Assembly: GCA_964544145.1 (NCBI GenBank)
Contig: CAZJAT010000037.1
Coordinates: 1 to 11,701 of the forward strand
Direction of reading: 5' to 3'
Length of the DNA stretch: 11,701 bases
Origin: CAZJAT01 sp964544145
GTDB taxonomy: Bacteria; Hydrothermota; 32-111
Part shown: positions 5,607 through 11,701 of the stretch, in pieces
Layout of the letters: each line of letters opens with the position of its first letter
Position numbering within the stretch: position 1 is the first letter of the stretch
Notes under the pieces: generated by a model
What the model saw: only the letters and a program-made list of their open reading frames with translations
What the model was told of the DNA's origin: nothing
Databases searched by the model: none
Position numbers and translations under genes: made by a program

Positions 5607-6789
5607 CAATTATGCTTATTAATGCTATAACAGACGATATAATGAATGTGATATGGAATGACCATATATCAAGGATTAATCCATTAAGCATTGGATAGAA
5701 AAGAGCAGGGGTAGTGAATGTGTTGTAGAATCCCATATATGTAGGTCTCTTATTATCCGGGGCAATATTTAATATATAAGAGAGAGAACCAACCTGCATA
5801 CCTGAAATGGAAAATCCAATAAGGAAGAATACAATATACATAAATAATGGGCTTAAAGTCAGAGAAAGGTATGCAAGAATAGGTTGTATTGCAGTGCATA
5901 ATGCTGTTATGACCAGTATATATTTTATGTTTTTTTTGCCCAAGCGGTTCCAAAGTATATTTGAAAGAATAAGTCCTGCCATTTGAACAGAAATAAAAAA
6001 CCCTATGTCCGATTTACTTACTTCAAAATATTTAAGGGCAAATAATGAGTAAAAAGGTATTGGACCCATAGCAATTGCCATAAGGATTTTATAGAAAAAG
6101 AGGGATTTGAATCGATGGTCTCTGGATAAAATAGAGAATCCATCTTTCATGAATTGTCTGAATTTTTTGGTTTGCAACTGATTGTCTGAAGGAGGCTCAT
6201 CTGCAATAACAAATGAAAACAATGCAAATGCCACGACAAAACCGGCTGTAATGAAAAGGATTGCAAAATTCTGAGGATAGGGTCTGGATGAGAGTATGAA
6301 TTTCACATAAACCCCGCCCAGAATTGCCAGTATGCCGCCGCCAGCCTGGCGGAGTCCCCAGAATGAAGTTAAACGGGATTTTGAAATTGTTTTACCTATA
6401 ATTTCCATAAATGATATACCTGACATTCCGCCTGCAACGAGATATGTAAGCAGGAAAAATAGGAATAGAGGAAGTACATAGGATGGAGACCAGAGTATTA
6501 CAAATCCCATGAGAAACATTGATGCTGTGCGTATATATGATGTGTGAATATAAACGAATTTTGTAAATTTTCTGCCTTCAAGGTAATGTGCCATAAATAC
6601 CTGTGGCATTGGCCATAATGCTTTCTGCATGGAACCTGCGAGACCTATGATTAACCCCGAGGCAGTCAGTGTGCTAACATAAACTGGCAGAATAGTTTCA
6701 GAACCTGTTATTGCAAAAGCAAAATTAAATAGCACCCCATTAATAACACCCAATATGAAATTTTTCTTATTATGTTCAATCTTATTCAT
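5587..6789 (-). CDS. Major facilitator superfamily (MFS) transporter
   Basis: 400 aa with about 12 hydrophobic segments in two halves. The halves are split by a charged cytoplasmic loop (about 197-228, ADEPPSDN to SRDHRFK), the usual MFS layout. NRLGKKN (281-287) resembles the conserved basic inter-helix loop (motif A repeat) of the second half. Early helices contain ETILPVYVSTL (31-41), and a charged GLRQAG segment (145-150) follows TM4. No substrate-specific motif is recognisable. The ATG has no Shine-Dalgarno. The promoter at 6796-6823 places the predicted transcript start on the A of the ATG, which suggests leaderless translation. It is divergent from prfB across an unusual inverted-repeat element and convergent with the thioredoxin-like gene, with tail overlap and no visible terminator. 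Confidence 0.88.
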   Translation of the reverse strand: MNKIEHNKKNFILGVINGVLFNFAFAITGSETILPVYVSTLTASGLIIGLAGSMQKALWPMPQVFMAHYLEGRKFTKFVYIHTSYIRTASMFLMGFVILWSPSYVLPLFLFFLLTYLVAGGMSGISFMEIIGKTISKSRLTSFWGLRQAGGGILAILGGVYVKFILSSRPYPQNFAILFITAGFVVAFALFSFVIADEPPSDNQLQTKKFRQFMKDGFSILSRDHRFKSLFFYKILMAIAMGPIPFYSLFALKYFEVSKSDIGFFISVQMAGLILSNILWNRLGKKNIKYILVITALCTAIQPILAYLSLTLSPLFMYIVFFLIGFSISGMQVGSLSYILNIAPDNKRPTYMGFYNTFTTPALFYPMLNGLILDIWSFHITFIISSVIALISIIVIARKD

Positions 6790-6795
6790 GCAACA

Positions 6796-6823
6796 AATAT
6801 ATTCATAACAAAATAAAAGTCAA
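6796..6823 (-). promoter_or_regulatory. Sigma70-type promoter of the MFS gene, predicted leaderless
   Basis: On the minus strand, TTGACT (6818-6823) is followed by 16 bp and TATATT (6796-6801), both 5/6 to consensus. Counting from the -10 box, +1 falls on 6789, the first base of the MFS start codon. Confidence 0.6.
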
Positions 6824-6839
6824 ATCCTTCAAATCAACC

Positions 6840-6970
6840 CCGGGCCTTGACATTTTGACATGAATATGTGTGAAAATATTGGAATTGAGATAATAATTGG
6901 TGCAGAATTCCTCACATTGATATATATTTCATAAAAAATCTCATAAAAATGTCAAAATGTCAAGGCCCGG
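6840..6970. repeat. 131-bp element bounded by perfect 22-bp inverted repeats
   Basis: The left arm (6840-6861) begins CCGGGCCTTGACATTTTGAC. The right arm (6949-6970) is its exact reverse complement over 22 bp. Each arm holds two tandem TTGACA(T) boxes 8 bp apart and a G/C-rich outer end unlike the AT-rich surroundings. The 87-bp centre (6862-6948) contains a weaker internal pair (GGAATT 6881-6886 with AATTCC 6906-6911), so the whole could form a long imperfect hairpin. It lies between the divergent MFS and prfB promoters without overlapping either. Only a CC on each side is seen as a possible target duplication. It could be a MITE-like remnant, an operator region with two dyads, or a structured RNA. 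Confidence 0.8.
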
Positions 6971-6997
6971 CCTATATCTTAATGGAAAGGAATTGTA

Positions 6998-7051
6998 ATG
7001 TTTAATCTTATTGACTATAAATTTTATTTATTATATACTACAAAACTATGA
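6998..7051 (+). CDS. Possible 17-codon leader ORF ending in UGA at the prfB start
   Basis: The ATG at 6998 is preceded by AAAGGA (6986-6991) with a 6-nt spacer. It encodes MFNLIDYKFYLLYTTKL and stops at TGA 7049-7051, which overlaps the prfB ATG (7048-7050) as ATGA. UGA is a stop codon read by RF2, the prfB product, so coupling could give feedback. Against this, the prfB promoter (7011-7039) lies within the ORF and its transcript would omit it, and no promoter upstream of the ORF is obvious. Treat it as a hypothesis. Confidence 0.3.
   Translation: MFNLIDYKFYLLYTTKL
7011..7039 (+). promoter_or_regulatory. Sigma70-type promoter of the prfB-lysS-lolCD operon
   Basis: TTGACT (7011-7016) and TATACT (7034-7039), both 5/6 to consensus, are separated by exactly 17 bp. 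The predicted start is near 7046-7048, at or next to the prfB ATG (7048), so the mRNA would have no or almost no 5' leader. There is no Shine-Dalgarno directly before the prfB ATG, which agrees with leaderless initiation. Confidence 0.65.
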
Positions 7052-8157
7052 TAGATAATAGAATAAAAGAGAAAATTGATTCAATAAGCAAGAATGTTAA
7101 TGATCTGAAAAAAACCGTTAATACAGCTATTTGGTTGGAAGAGATTAATCAACTGGACAATGAAATGCAGGACACTGAGTTCTGGAATAATCAGCAAAGG
7201 GCAACGAGAATAAGCAGACGAAGTAAGATGCTCAAGGATAGGATTGAATCATTTAACTCAATCAATGAAGATTATAATGCACTCTTGGAATTAGCTGAAA
7301 TAGCGGAACAGTCTAATCAGAATGAAATTGATGAGATGACAGATGAGTTGACTGTAAATGTTGATGATCTGCAGACTGAATTACTGCTAACAGGTGAGAT
7401 GGACGAAAATAGTGCAATTTTTTCTATCCATCCCGGTGCTGGAGGCACAGAATCTTGTGACTGGGCTGATATGCTTCTGCGGATGTATATTAAGTATTTT
7501 CAGAAGAAAGAGTTCAAATATGAGGTAATGGACAGAGAGGATGATGACATAGCAGGTATTAAGAGTGTTACAGTAGCAGTGAATGGTGATTATGCATATG
7601 GTTATTTAAAAGCAGAGATTGGAGTGCATAGATTAGTCAGGGTTTCACCATTTGATTCAAATAAGAGAAGACATACATCCTTCGCATCTGTATATGTATA
7701 TCCTGATATTGATAAAGATATTGATTTTGAAATCGATGAGGGTGACCTTGAGGTTCAGGCATTTAGGTCAAGTGGTCCAGGCGGGCAGAATGTCAATAAA
7801 TTATCTACAGCAATTCGAATTATTCATAAACCAACGGGTATATTTGCAAAATCTCAGTCAGAAAGGTCTCAATTAAAGAATAAAATGAATGCAATGAAAA
7901 TATTGAAAGCAAAGGTGTATCAGCATTATAAAGAGATTGAAGAAGAAAAATTGAACAAGAAATTAGCCGAGAAAAAGAAAATTGAATGGGGTAATCAGAT
8001 ACGGTCTTATGTAATGTATCCATATAAAATGGTTAAGGATCTACGCACAAAATATGAAACAGGTGATGTTGATTCAGTGATGGATGGTAATCTGGATAGA
8101 TTTATTAAAGAATATCTCATTATGAGAGCAAAGGAACACGGAGGTTCGAGTGAGTGA
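7048..8157 (+). CDS. prfB: Peptide chain release factor 2 (RF2)
   Basis: 369 aa, close to the 365 of E. coli RF2. RF2 acts at the ribosome, recognising UAA and UGA and triggering peptide release. The N-terminal helical domain (about 1-110) is followed by IHPGAGGTESCDWADML (127-143). The stop-codon tripeptide SPF is at 200-202, which marks RF2 rather than RF1 (PxT). The catalytic GGQ loop is at 245-247 in SSGPGGQNVNK. The C-terminus with NQIRSYV and the DGNLDRFI helix is complete. The whole protein is one frame: the autoregulatory +1 frameshift site found near codon 25 in many prfB genes (AGGGGG with CUU UGA) is absent, and the corresponding codons read GAT CTG AAA AAA ACC. The start is set by the N-terminal alignment to RF2 and an in-frame stop at 7018. 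It is the first gene of an overlapping operon with lysS, lolC and lolD. Confidence 0.97.
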   Translation: MIDNRIKEKIDSISKNVNDLKKTVNTAIWLEEINQLDNEMQDTEFWNNQQRATRISRRSKMLKDRIESFNSINEDYNALLELAEIAEQSNQNEIDEMTDELTVNVDDLQTELLLTGEMDENSAIFSIHPGAGGTESCDWADMLLRMYIKYFQKKEFKYEVMDREDDDIAGIKSVTVAVNGDYAYGYLKAEIGVHRLVRVSPFDSNKRRHTSFASVYVYPDIDKDIDFEIDEGDLEVQAFRSSGPGGQNVNKLSTAIRIIHKPTGIFAKSQSERSQLKNKMNAMKILKAKVYQHYKEIEEEKLNKKLAEKKKIEWGNQIRSYVMYPYKMVKDLRTKYETGDVDSVMDGNLDRFIKEYLIMRAKEHGGSSE

Positions 8158-9601
8158 AGAAAAAAATGTGCTGGCAGAACAGATGCTGGAAAATCTCAAG
8201 AAAATGAATGAATTAGGCACAAATCCATATAAGTATAAATATGCAAAAAGTCATTCAATCAAGGATATTATTGAAACCCCTGCTGATTTTATTGAAAAGG
8301 AAGAGGTGGCATTAGCAGGCAGGGTTATGTCAAAGAGAAGACATGGAAAGGTGATGTTCCTTGATATAAAGGATGAATTGAGCAAGATTCAATTATATGT
8401 GAGGAAAGATGAAATTGGTGAAGAAAATTATGAGATAGCCAAATTGCTTGATATTGGAGATATTGTGGGTGTAAAAGGACAGATATTTAAGACAAAAACA
8501 GAGGAACTGACTGTCAAATGCACATTCTTTGAAATATTATCCAAATCACTCAGACCACTACCGGAGAAATTCCATGGTTTGAAAGATATTGAGATGAGAT
8601 ACAGAAAGAGATATGTTGACCTCATTATGAATGATGATGTTAAAACGGTCTTTTTTAAACGTTCAAGTATTATTGATACAGTACGGAATGTATTAAAAAA
8701 GCACGATTATCTTGAAGTTGAAACCCCCATACTTCAACCGGTTTATGGCGGAGCTTTTGCTGAGCCCTTTGTGACCCATCATAATACACATGATATGAAA
8801 TTGTATATGCGGATTGCCGATGAACTCTATCTGAAGAGATTGATTATCGGAGGTATAAACAGGGTGTTTGAGTTTGCAAAGGATTTCAGAAATGAGGGTA
8901 TAGACAGAACGCATAATCCCGAGTTCACTCAGGTTGAATTTTATCAGGCATATGCTGATTACAATGATATGATGGAATTGGTAGAAGAGATATTTGAAGC
9001 ATTGATTCCAGAAGGTAATATTGTTTATCAGGGACAAGATATCAGTTTCAAAAGACCATGGAAGAGGCTGGATTTTTACTCATCTATTAAGGAAAAAACA
9101 GGACATGATATAAAAGGAAAATCCATTGAGGAATTGAAAGTAATTTGTGAAAAATTGAATGTTGATATTGAGAACAGAAAAACCTATGGAAAGATTATTG
9201 ATGAGATCTTTTCTGAAACAGTACAAAAGGATATTAAAGACCCCACATTTATTATCAATCAGCCCATTGAGATATCACCATTAGCAAAAGTACATAGAGA
9301 GATAGAGGGTGTTGTGGAGCGATTCGAACCTATTATTGCCGGTATGGAAGTGGGTAATGCATTCAGCGAACTTAATGATCCAATTGATCAGGAACAGCGA
9401 TTCAGAAAGCAGGTTGAAGAAAGAAAACAGGGAGACACGGAAGCATTTGAAATGGATGAGGATTTCATTGAAGCAATTTATCATGGTATGCCTCCGACAG
9501 GCGGAGTAGGTCTGGGGATTGACAGGATTGTCATGTTATTGACTGATTCAGCATCGATTAGGGATGTTATTCTATTTCCTCTGCTGAAGAAGGAGAAATG
9601 A
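8150..9601 (+). CDS. lysS: Lysyl-tRNA synthetase, class II
   Basis: 483 aa, slightly short of the usual 490-505. It charges tRNA-Lys with lysine using ATP in the cytoplasm. An OB-fold anticodon-binding domain (about 52-132, VALAGRVMSKRRHGKVMFLD) precedes the class II catalytic core. Motif 1 is EVETPILQP (189-197), motif 2 is FEFAKDFRNEG through HNPEFTQVEFY (240-265) and motif 3 is GVGLGIDRIVMLLTD (452-466). GGAFAEPFVTHHN (200-212) and MEVGNAFSELNDP (399-411) match conserved LysRS active-site segments. SPLAKVHRE (376-384) differs slightly from the common form around its Arg/His, without obvious consequence. It starts with GTG, supported by GGAGG (8140-8144) 5 nt upstream, and overlaps the prfB end by 8 bp. 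Its TGA overlaps the lolC ATG by 4 bp. It is the second gene of the operon and probably translationally coupled. Confidence 0.97.
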   Translation: MSEEKNVLAEQMLENLKKMNELGTNPYKYKYAKSHSIKDIIETPADFIEKEEVALAGRVMSKRRHGKVMFLDIKDELSKIQLYVRKDEIGEENYEIAKLLDIGDIVGVKGQIFKTKTEELTVKCTFFEILSKSLRPLPEKFHGLKDIEMRYRKRYVDLIMNDDVKTVFFKRSSIIDTVRNVLKKHDYLEVETPILQPVYGGAFAEPFVTHHNTHDMKLYMRIADELYLKRLIIGGINRVFEFAKDFRNEGIDRTHNPEFTQVEFYQAYADYNDMMELVEEIFEALIPEGNIVYQGQDISFKRPWKRLDFYSSIKEKTGHDIKGKSIEELKVICEKLNVDIENRKTYGKIIDEIFSETVQKDIKDPTFIINQPIEISPLAKVHREIEGVVERFEPIIAGMEVGNAFSELNDPIDQEQRFRKQVEERKQGDTEAFEMDEDFIEAIYHGMPPTGGVGLGIDRIVMLLTDSASIRDVILFPLLKKEK

Positions 9602-10818
9602 ATTATACCTTCTTCATAGCATTAAAACATCTCTTTGGCAGGCGGAAGAATGTTTTTGGTTATATAACCACAGCTATTTCCATTGGCGGTATATTTATAG
9701 GTGTTGCGGCACTCATAATTGTGCTTTCTGTTATGAATGGATTTCAAACAGATGTGAAAGAGAGGATTGTTGATGTAAATGCACATATCATTATTTTGAA
9801 ATATTTTAATGATCCTATTGATGATGAACAGATAAATTATATATTGGATTCAATAAATACTATGAGTGAGGTTGTCAGCGCTTCACCCTTTATATATTCA
9901 AAGGGATTAATTAAATCAAAGAATTATACAACAGGTATGATCATCAGAGGATTTGACCCTTCGGACAGCTCTGAAGCTGCTATTTTAAGCAAACATATTA
10001 AGTTCGGTATATTACCAAAGAGCAGTGACCAGATAATGATTGGAATTGATATGGCAGAAGCCATTAGAGCTCACACCGATGATACTGTGTACATCGCAAC
10101 TCCATTTGGATCAACAGAAACACTTACAGATTTAATCCCGCAGATTAACAGTTTTCATGTAGCTGCCATATTTGATGCGGGGATGTATCAATATAATGCT
10201 GAACTTGTTTATATGCCCATTAAAACTGCTTCCAGCATTTTGGGACTCAAAGGCGGTGTAAGCGGAATAGAGTTGAGAATAAAAGACATATATTCTGCCC
10301 AGAAGATTGCGACCAGGATTGAGGAAAAGTTAGGATATCCATATAGAACCAATAATTGGATTGACCTCAATTCATCATTGTTCTCTGCATTGGCTCTTGA
10401 AAAGAAGCTGATGTTTATACTGCTTCTTCTGATAATTATTGTTGCCGCATTCAATATTATCACAACCCTTATAATGATTGTTATGGAAAAGACCACTGAG
10501 ATAGGAATTTTAAAGGCATTAGGACTTTCCCATAATGATATAATGAGAGTTTTTCTCTATCAGGGATTTATAATCAATATCATTGGAACAATATTGGGAG
10601 TTATTGTTGGGCTTATTGCTTGCTATTTCTTATCAAAATATCAATTTATCAATATTCCCGGTAATGTTTATTTACTGGATGAACTGCCTGTACAGGTGAG
10701 AGCCATGGATGTATTTTTAACAGTGATTATATCAAATTCCGTATCATTTATAGCCACATTATATCCGGCTTTCAAGGCCGCGCGCATGAATCCGGTTGAG
10801 GCAATAAAATATGAGTAA
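9598..10818 (+). CDS. lolC: LolC/LolE-family lipoprotein-releasing ABC permease
   Basis: 406 aa, normal for LolC/LolE. It is an inner-membrane permease that, with LolD, extracts outer-membrane lipoproteins and passes them to LolA. An N-terminal transmembrane helix (about 21-46) is followed by a large periplasmic domain (about 47-268) and three C-terminal helices (about 271-297, 319-347, 370-393) of the FtsX/MacB type. The coupling segment MEKTTEIGILKALG (296-309), which contacts the ATPase, and the terminal AARMNPVEAIKYE are characteristic. Only one permease gene is present before lolD. It may work as a homodimer (LolF-like), or a second paralogue may lie elsewhere. LolC and LolE are hard to tell apart by eye, so the symbol is a family label. 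It overlaps lysS by 4 bp and lolD by 8 bp. The lipoprotein encoded at 260-1285 is a plausible substrate. Confidence 0.93.
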   Translation: MNYTFFIALKHLFGRRKNVFGYITTAISIGGIFIGVAALIIVLSVMNGFQTDVKERIVDVNAHIIILKYFNDPIDDEQINYILDSINTMSEVVSASPFIYSKGLIKSKNYTTGMIIRGFDPSDSSEAAILSKHIKFGILPKSSDQIMIGIDMAEAIRAHTDDTVYIATPFGSTETLTDLIPQINSFHVAAIFDAGMYQYNAELVYMPIKTASSILGLKGGVSGIELRIKDIYSAQKIATRIEEKLGYPYRTNNWIDLNSSLFSALALEKKLMFILLLLIIIVAAFNIITTLIMIVMEKTTEIGILKALGLSHNDIMRVFLYQGFIINIIGTILGVIVGLIACYFLSKYQFINIPGNVYLLDELPVQVRAMDVFLTVIISNSVSFIATLYPAFKAARMNPVEAIKYE

Positions 10819-11485
10819 TATCTTCAGGATTAATGGAGTAACAAAAGATTATAAAATACTGAACAATAGCGTTTCTGTACTCAAAGGTATTGATTTAAAT
10901 ATTGAACAGGGGAAAATGAATTTCATTTTAGGACCATCCGGAGCCGGAAAATCAACACTATTACATATCATTGGTTCTCTTGATAAGCCATCTCATGGGG
11001 AAGTACTTTATAAGGATACAAATATATTCTCTTTATCAGATAAAAAATTATCTGAATGGAGAAATGAGAATATAGGTTTTGTATTCCAGTTTCATTACCT
11101 ATTAAATGATTTTTCAGCATTTGACAATGTAATGCTGCCATATATATTTTCAGGAGGCAAATTATCAGAAGGAAGAAGACGCACTACTGAATTACTCAAA
11201 AAACTGGGTATGCTGCATAGACAGAAACATAAACCCAGTGAATTATCAGGCGGTGAACAGCAGCGTATTGCAGTAGCAAGAGCTATGATAAATAATCCTG
11301 ATGTAATCCTTGCTGATGAACCCACAGGTAATCTGGATAGTGAAAATACATTGTTCATAATGGATTTCTTCAAACAATTGAATGATGAATCAAGCACTAC
11401 ATTTATAATCATCACTCATGAACAGAATTTAACAAATTATTCTCATCGGATTATCCGTATAAGAGACGGCAATATTGAGGAATAA
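10811..11485 (+). CDS. lolD: LolD, ATP-binding subunit of the lipoprotein-releasing ABC transporter
   Basis: 224 aa, full length for LolD/MacB-type ATPases. In order: Walker A GPSGAGKST (41-49), Q-loop FVFQFHYLL (90-98, Gln93), signature LSGGEQQR (145-152), Walker B VILADEPTGNLDS (165-177) and H-loop ITHE (His203). The FQFHYLLNDFSAFDNVMLP stretch is typical of LolD. It powers lipoprotein release from the inner membrane together with the permease encoded just upstream, whose end it overlaps by 8 bp. The ATG is preceded by TTGAGG with a 9-nt spacer, and coupling is likely. This is the last gene of the prfB operon. No convincing terminator hairpin follows within the 115 bp before the next gene. 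Confidence 0.95.
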   Translation: MSNIFRINGVTKDYKILNNSVSVLKGIDLNIEQGKMNFILGPSGAGKSTLLHIIGSLDKPSHGEVLYKDTNIFSLSDKKLSEWRNENIGFVFQFHYLLNDFSAFDNVMLPYIFSGGKLSEGRRRTTELLKKLGMLHRQKHKPSELSGGEQQRIAVARAMINNPDVILADEPTGNLDSENTLFIMDFFKQLNDESSTTFIIITHEQNLTNYSHRIIRIRDGNIEE

Positions 11486-11537
11486 CCACTCTCGCAGGTA
11501 ATAAATAAAATTCACTCATCAAACTTCAATATCCTTA

Positions 11538-11565
11538 TTGACAACAATTTTTAATATGATAAATT
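11538..11565 (+). promoter_or_regulatory. Candidate promoter for the gene starting at 11601
   Basis: A perfect TTGACA (11538-11543) is followed after 16 bp by TAAATT (11560-11565, 4/6). This predicts a start near 11572 and a leader of about 29 nt holding the AAGGAG site. An alternative -10, TATAAC (11578-11583), has no good -35 at proper spacing. A promoter here suggests the downstream gene is not simply part of the lol operon. Confidence 0.4.
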
Positions 11566-11600
11566 ATTTTGACTCTATATAACAAATACAAGGAGTGTTT

Positions 11601-11701
11601 ATGCTCACTAAGAAACAATTGATAAATAAGGAAGAGAAATTCGGAGCGAATAATTATCATCCGCTTAATGTAATTCTGTCAAAAGGAAAGGGTATCTGGG
11701 T
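11601..11701 (+). CDS. rocD: Ornithine aminotransferase, N-terminal fragment cut by the window edge
   Basis: Only the first 33 codons plus a partial codon are present. The start at ATG 11601 has AAGGAG (11590-11595) 5 nt upstream. After a short charged N-terminus, the segment FGANNYHPLNVILSKGKGIW closely follows the N-terminal signature of ornithine-oxo-acid aminotransferases (GANNYHPLP in Bacillus RocD, GAHNYHPLP in mammalian OAT). These PLP enzymes interconvert ornithine and glutamate semialdehyde. The PLP lysine and other catalytic residues lie outside the window, so the call rests on this signature alone. A related class III aminotransferase is the main alternative. Confidence 0.75.
   Translation, partial: MLTKKQLINKEEKFGANNYHPLNVILSKGKGIW

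Noticed and set aside
6847..6860. TTGACA boxes in the inverted repeat as -35 elements of inward promoters
   Set aside because: No acceptable -10 hexamer lies 16-18 bp downstream of any of the four boxes, in either arm and orientation. The divergent genes have better promoters outside the element.
6840..6970. The inverted repeats as an ordinary Rho-independent terminator
   Set aside because: The 87-nt spacer and lack of a U-tract beyond either arm are wrong for an intrinsic terminator, and no gene ends next to it.
7090..7125. Programmed +1 frameshift in prfB
   Set aside because: The frame is continuous and complete, with no in-frame UGA and no AGGGGG-like stimulator.
8693..9037. 114-codon minus-strand ORF within lysS
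   Set aside because: It is antisense to the conserved class II catalytic core of LysRS and has no domain signature, as expected of a shadow frame.
11095..11415. 106-codon minus-strand ORF within lolD
   Set aside because: It is antisense to the ABC signature and Walker B coding sequence, so it is explained by the lolD codons.

Overview
The window is AT-rich (by eye about two thirds A+T) and almost fully coding. It reads as a chromosomal segment of a diderm (Gram-negative-type) bacterium. The evidence is a LolC/LolD lipoprotein-export pair, a lipobox protein without an Asp at +2, periplasmic Spy/CpxP-type proteins and an ECF sigma/anti-sigma pair. No rRNA or other lineage marker is present, so I do not assign a phylum. 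The order prfB-lysS-lolC-lolD recalls some Deltaproteobacteria, but the composition and the single LolC/E permease are not diagnostic.

Minus-strand block (1-3289). A perfect-consensus promoter near the left edge points out of the window. To its right, an operon-like run is transcribed leftward: two Spy/CnrX-like envelope proteins, a hairpin, an ECF sigma factor and a zinc-finger anti-sigma factor. A lipoprotein with a possible class I amidotransferase-like fold follows, with its own sigma70-type promoter and a clean terminator. Spy/CnrX-like sensors, sigma and membrane anti-sigma together suggest an envelope or metal stress module comparable in parts to CnrYXH.

Plus-strand block (3377-5606). 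Divergent from the stress module are a CPBP-family intramembrane protease, a secreted protein with about seven propeller-like repeats, and a tiny CxxC thioredoxin-fold protein. Spacing is tight or overlapping. This block meets an MFS transporter (minus strand) tail to tail with a 20-bp overlap and no visible terminator.

Divergent region 6790-7047. The MFS gene and prfB have strong sigma70-type promoters whose predicted start points fall at or next to the ATG, so both may make leaderless transcripts. Between the promoters lies a 131-bp element bounded by perfect 22-bp inverted repeats. A 17-codon ORF with a Shine-Dalgarno sequence ends in a UGA that overlaps the prfB start codon. This is the least explained part of the window.

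Plus-strand operon 7048-11485. prfB (RF2, no programmed frameshift), lysS (class II LysRS), a LolC/E permease and LolD overlap by 8, 4 and 8 bp, which indicates one translationally coupled operon joining translation and lipoprotein export. A further gene begins at 11601 and is cut by the window edge; its N-terminus resembles ornithine aminotransferase.

I see no CRISPR array, phage gene, transposase, tRNA or rRNA. The possible novelty is regulatory rather than a new gene system.
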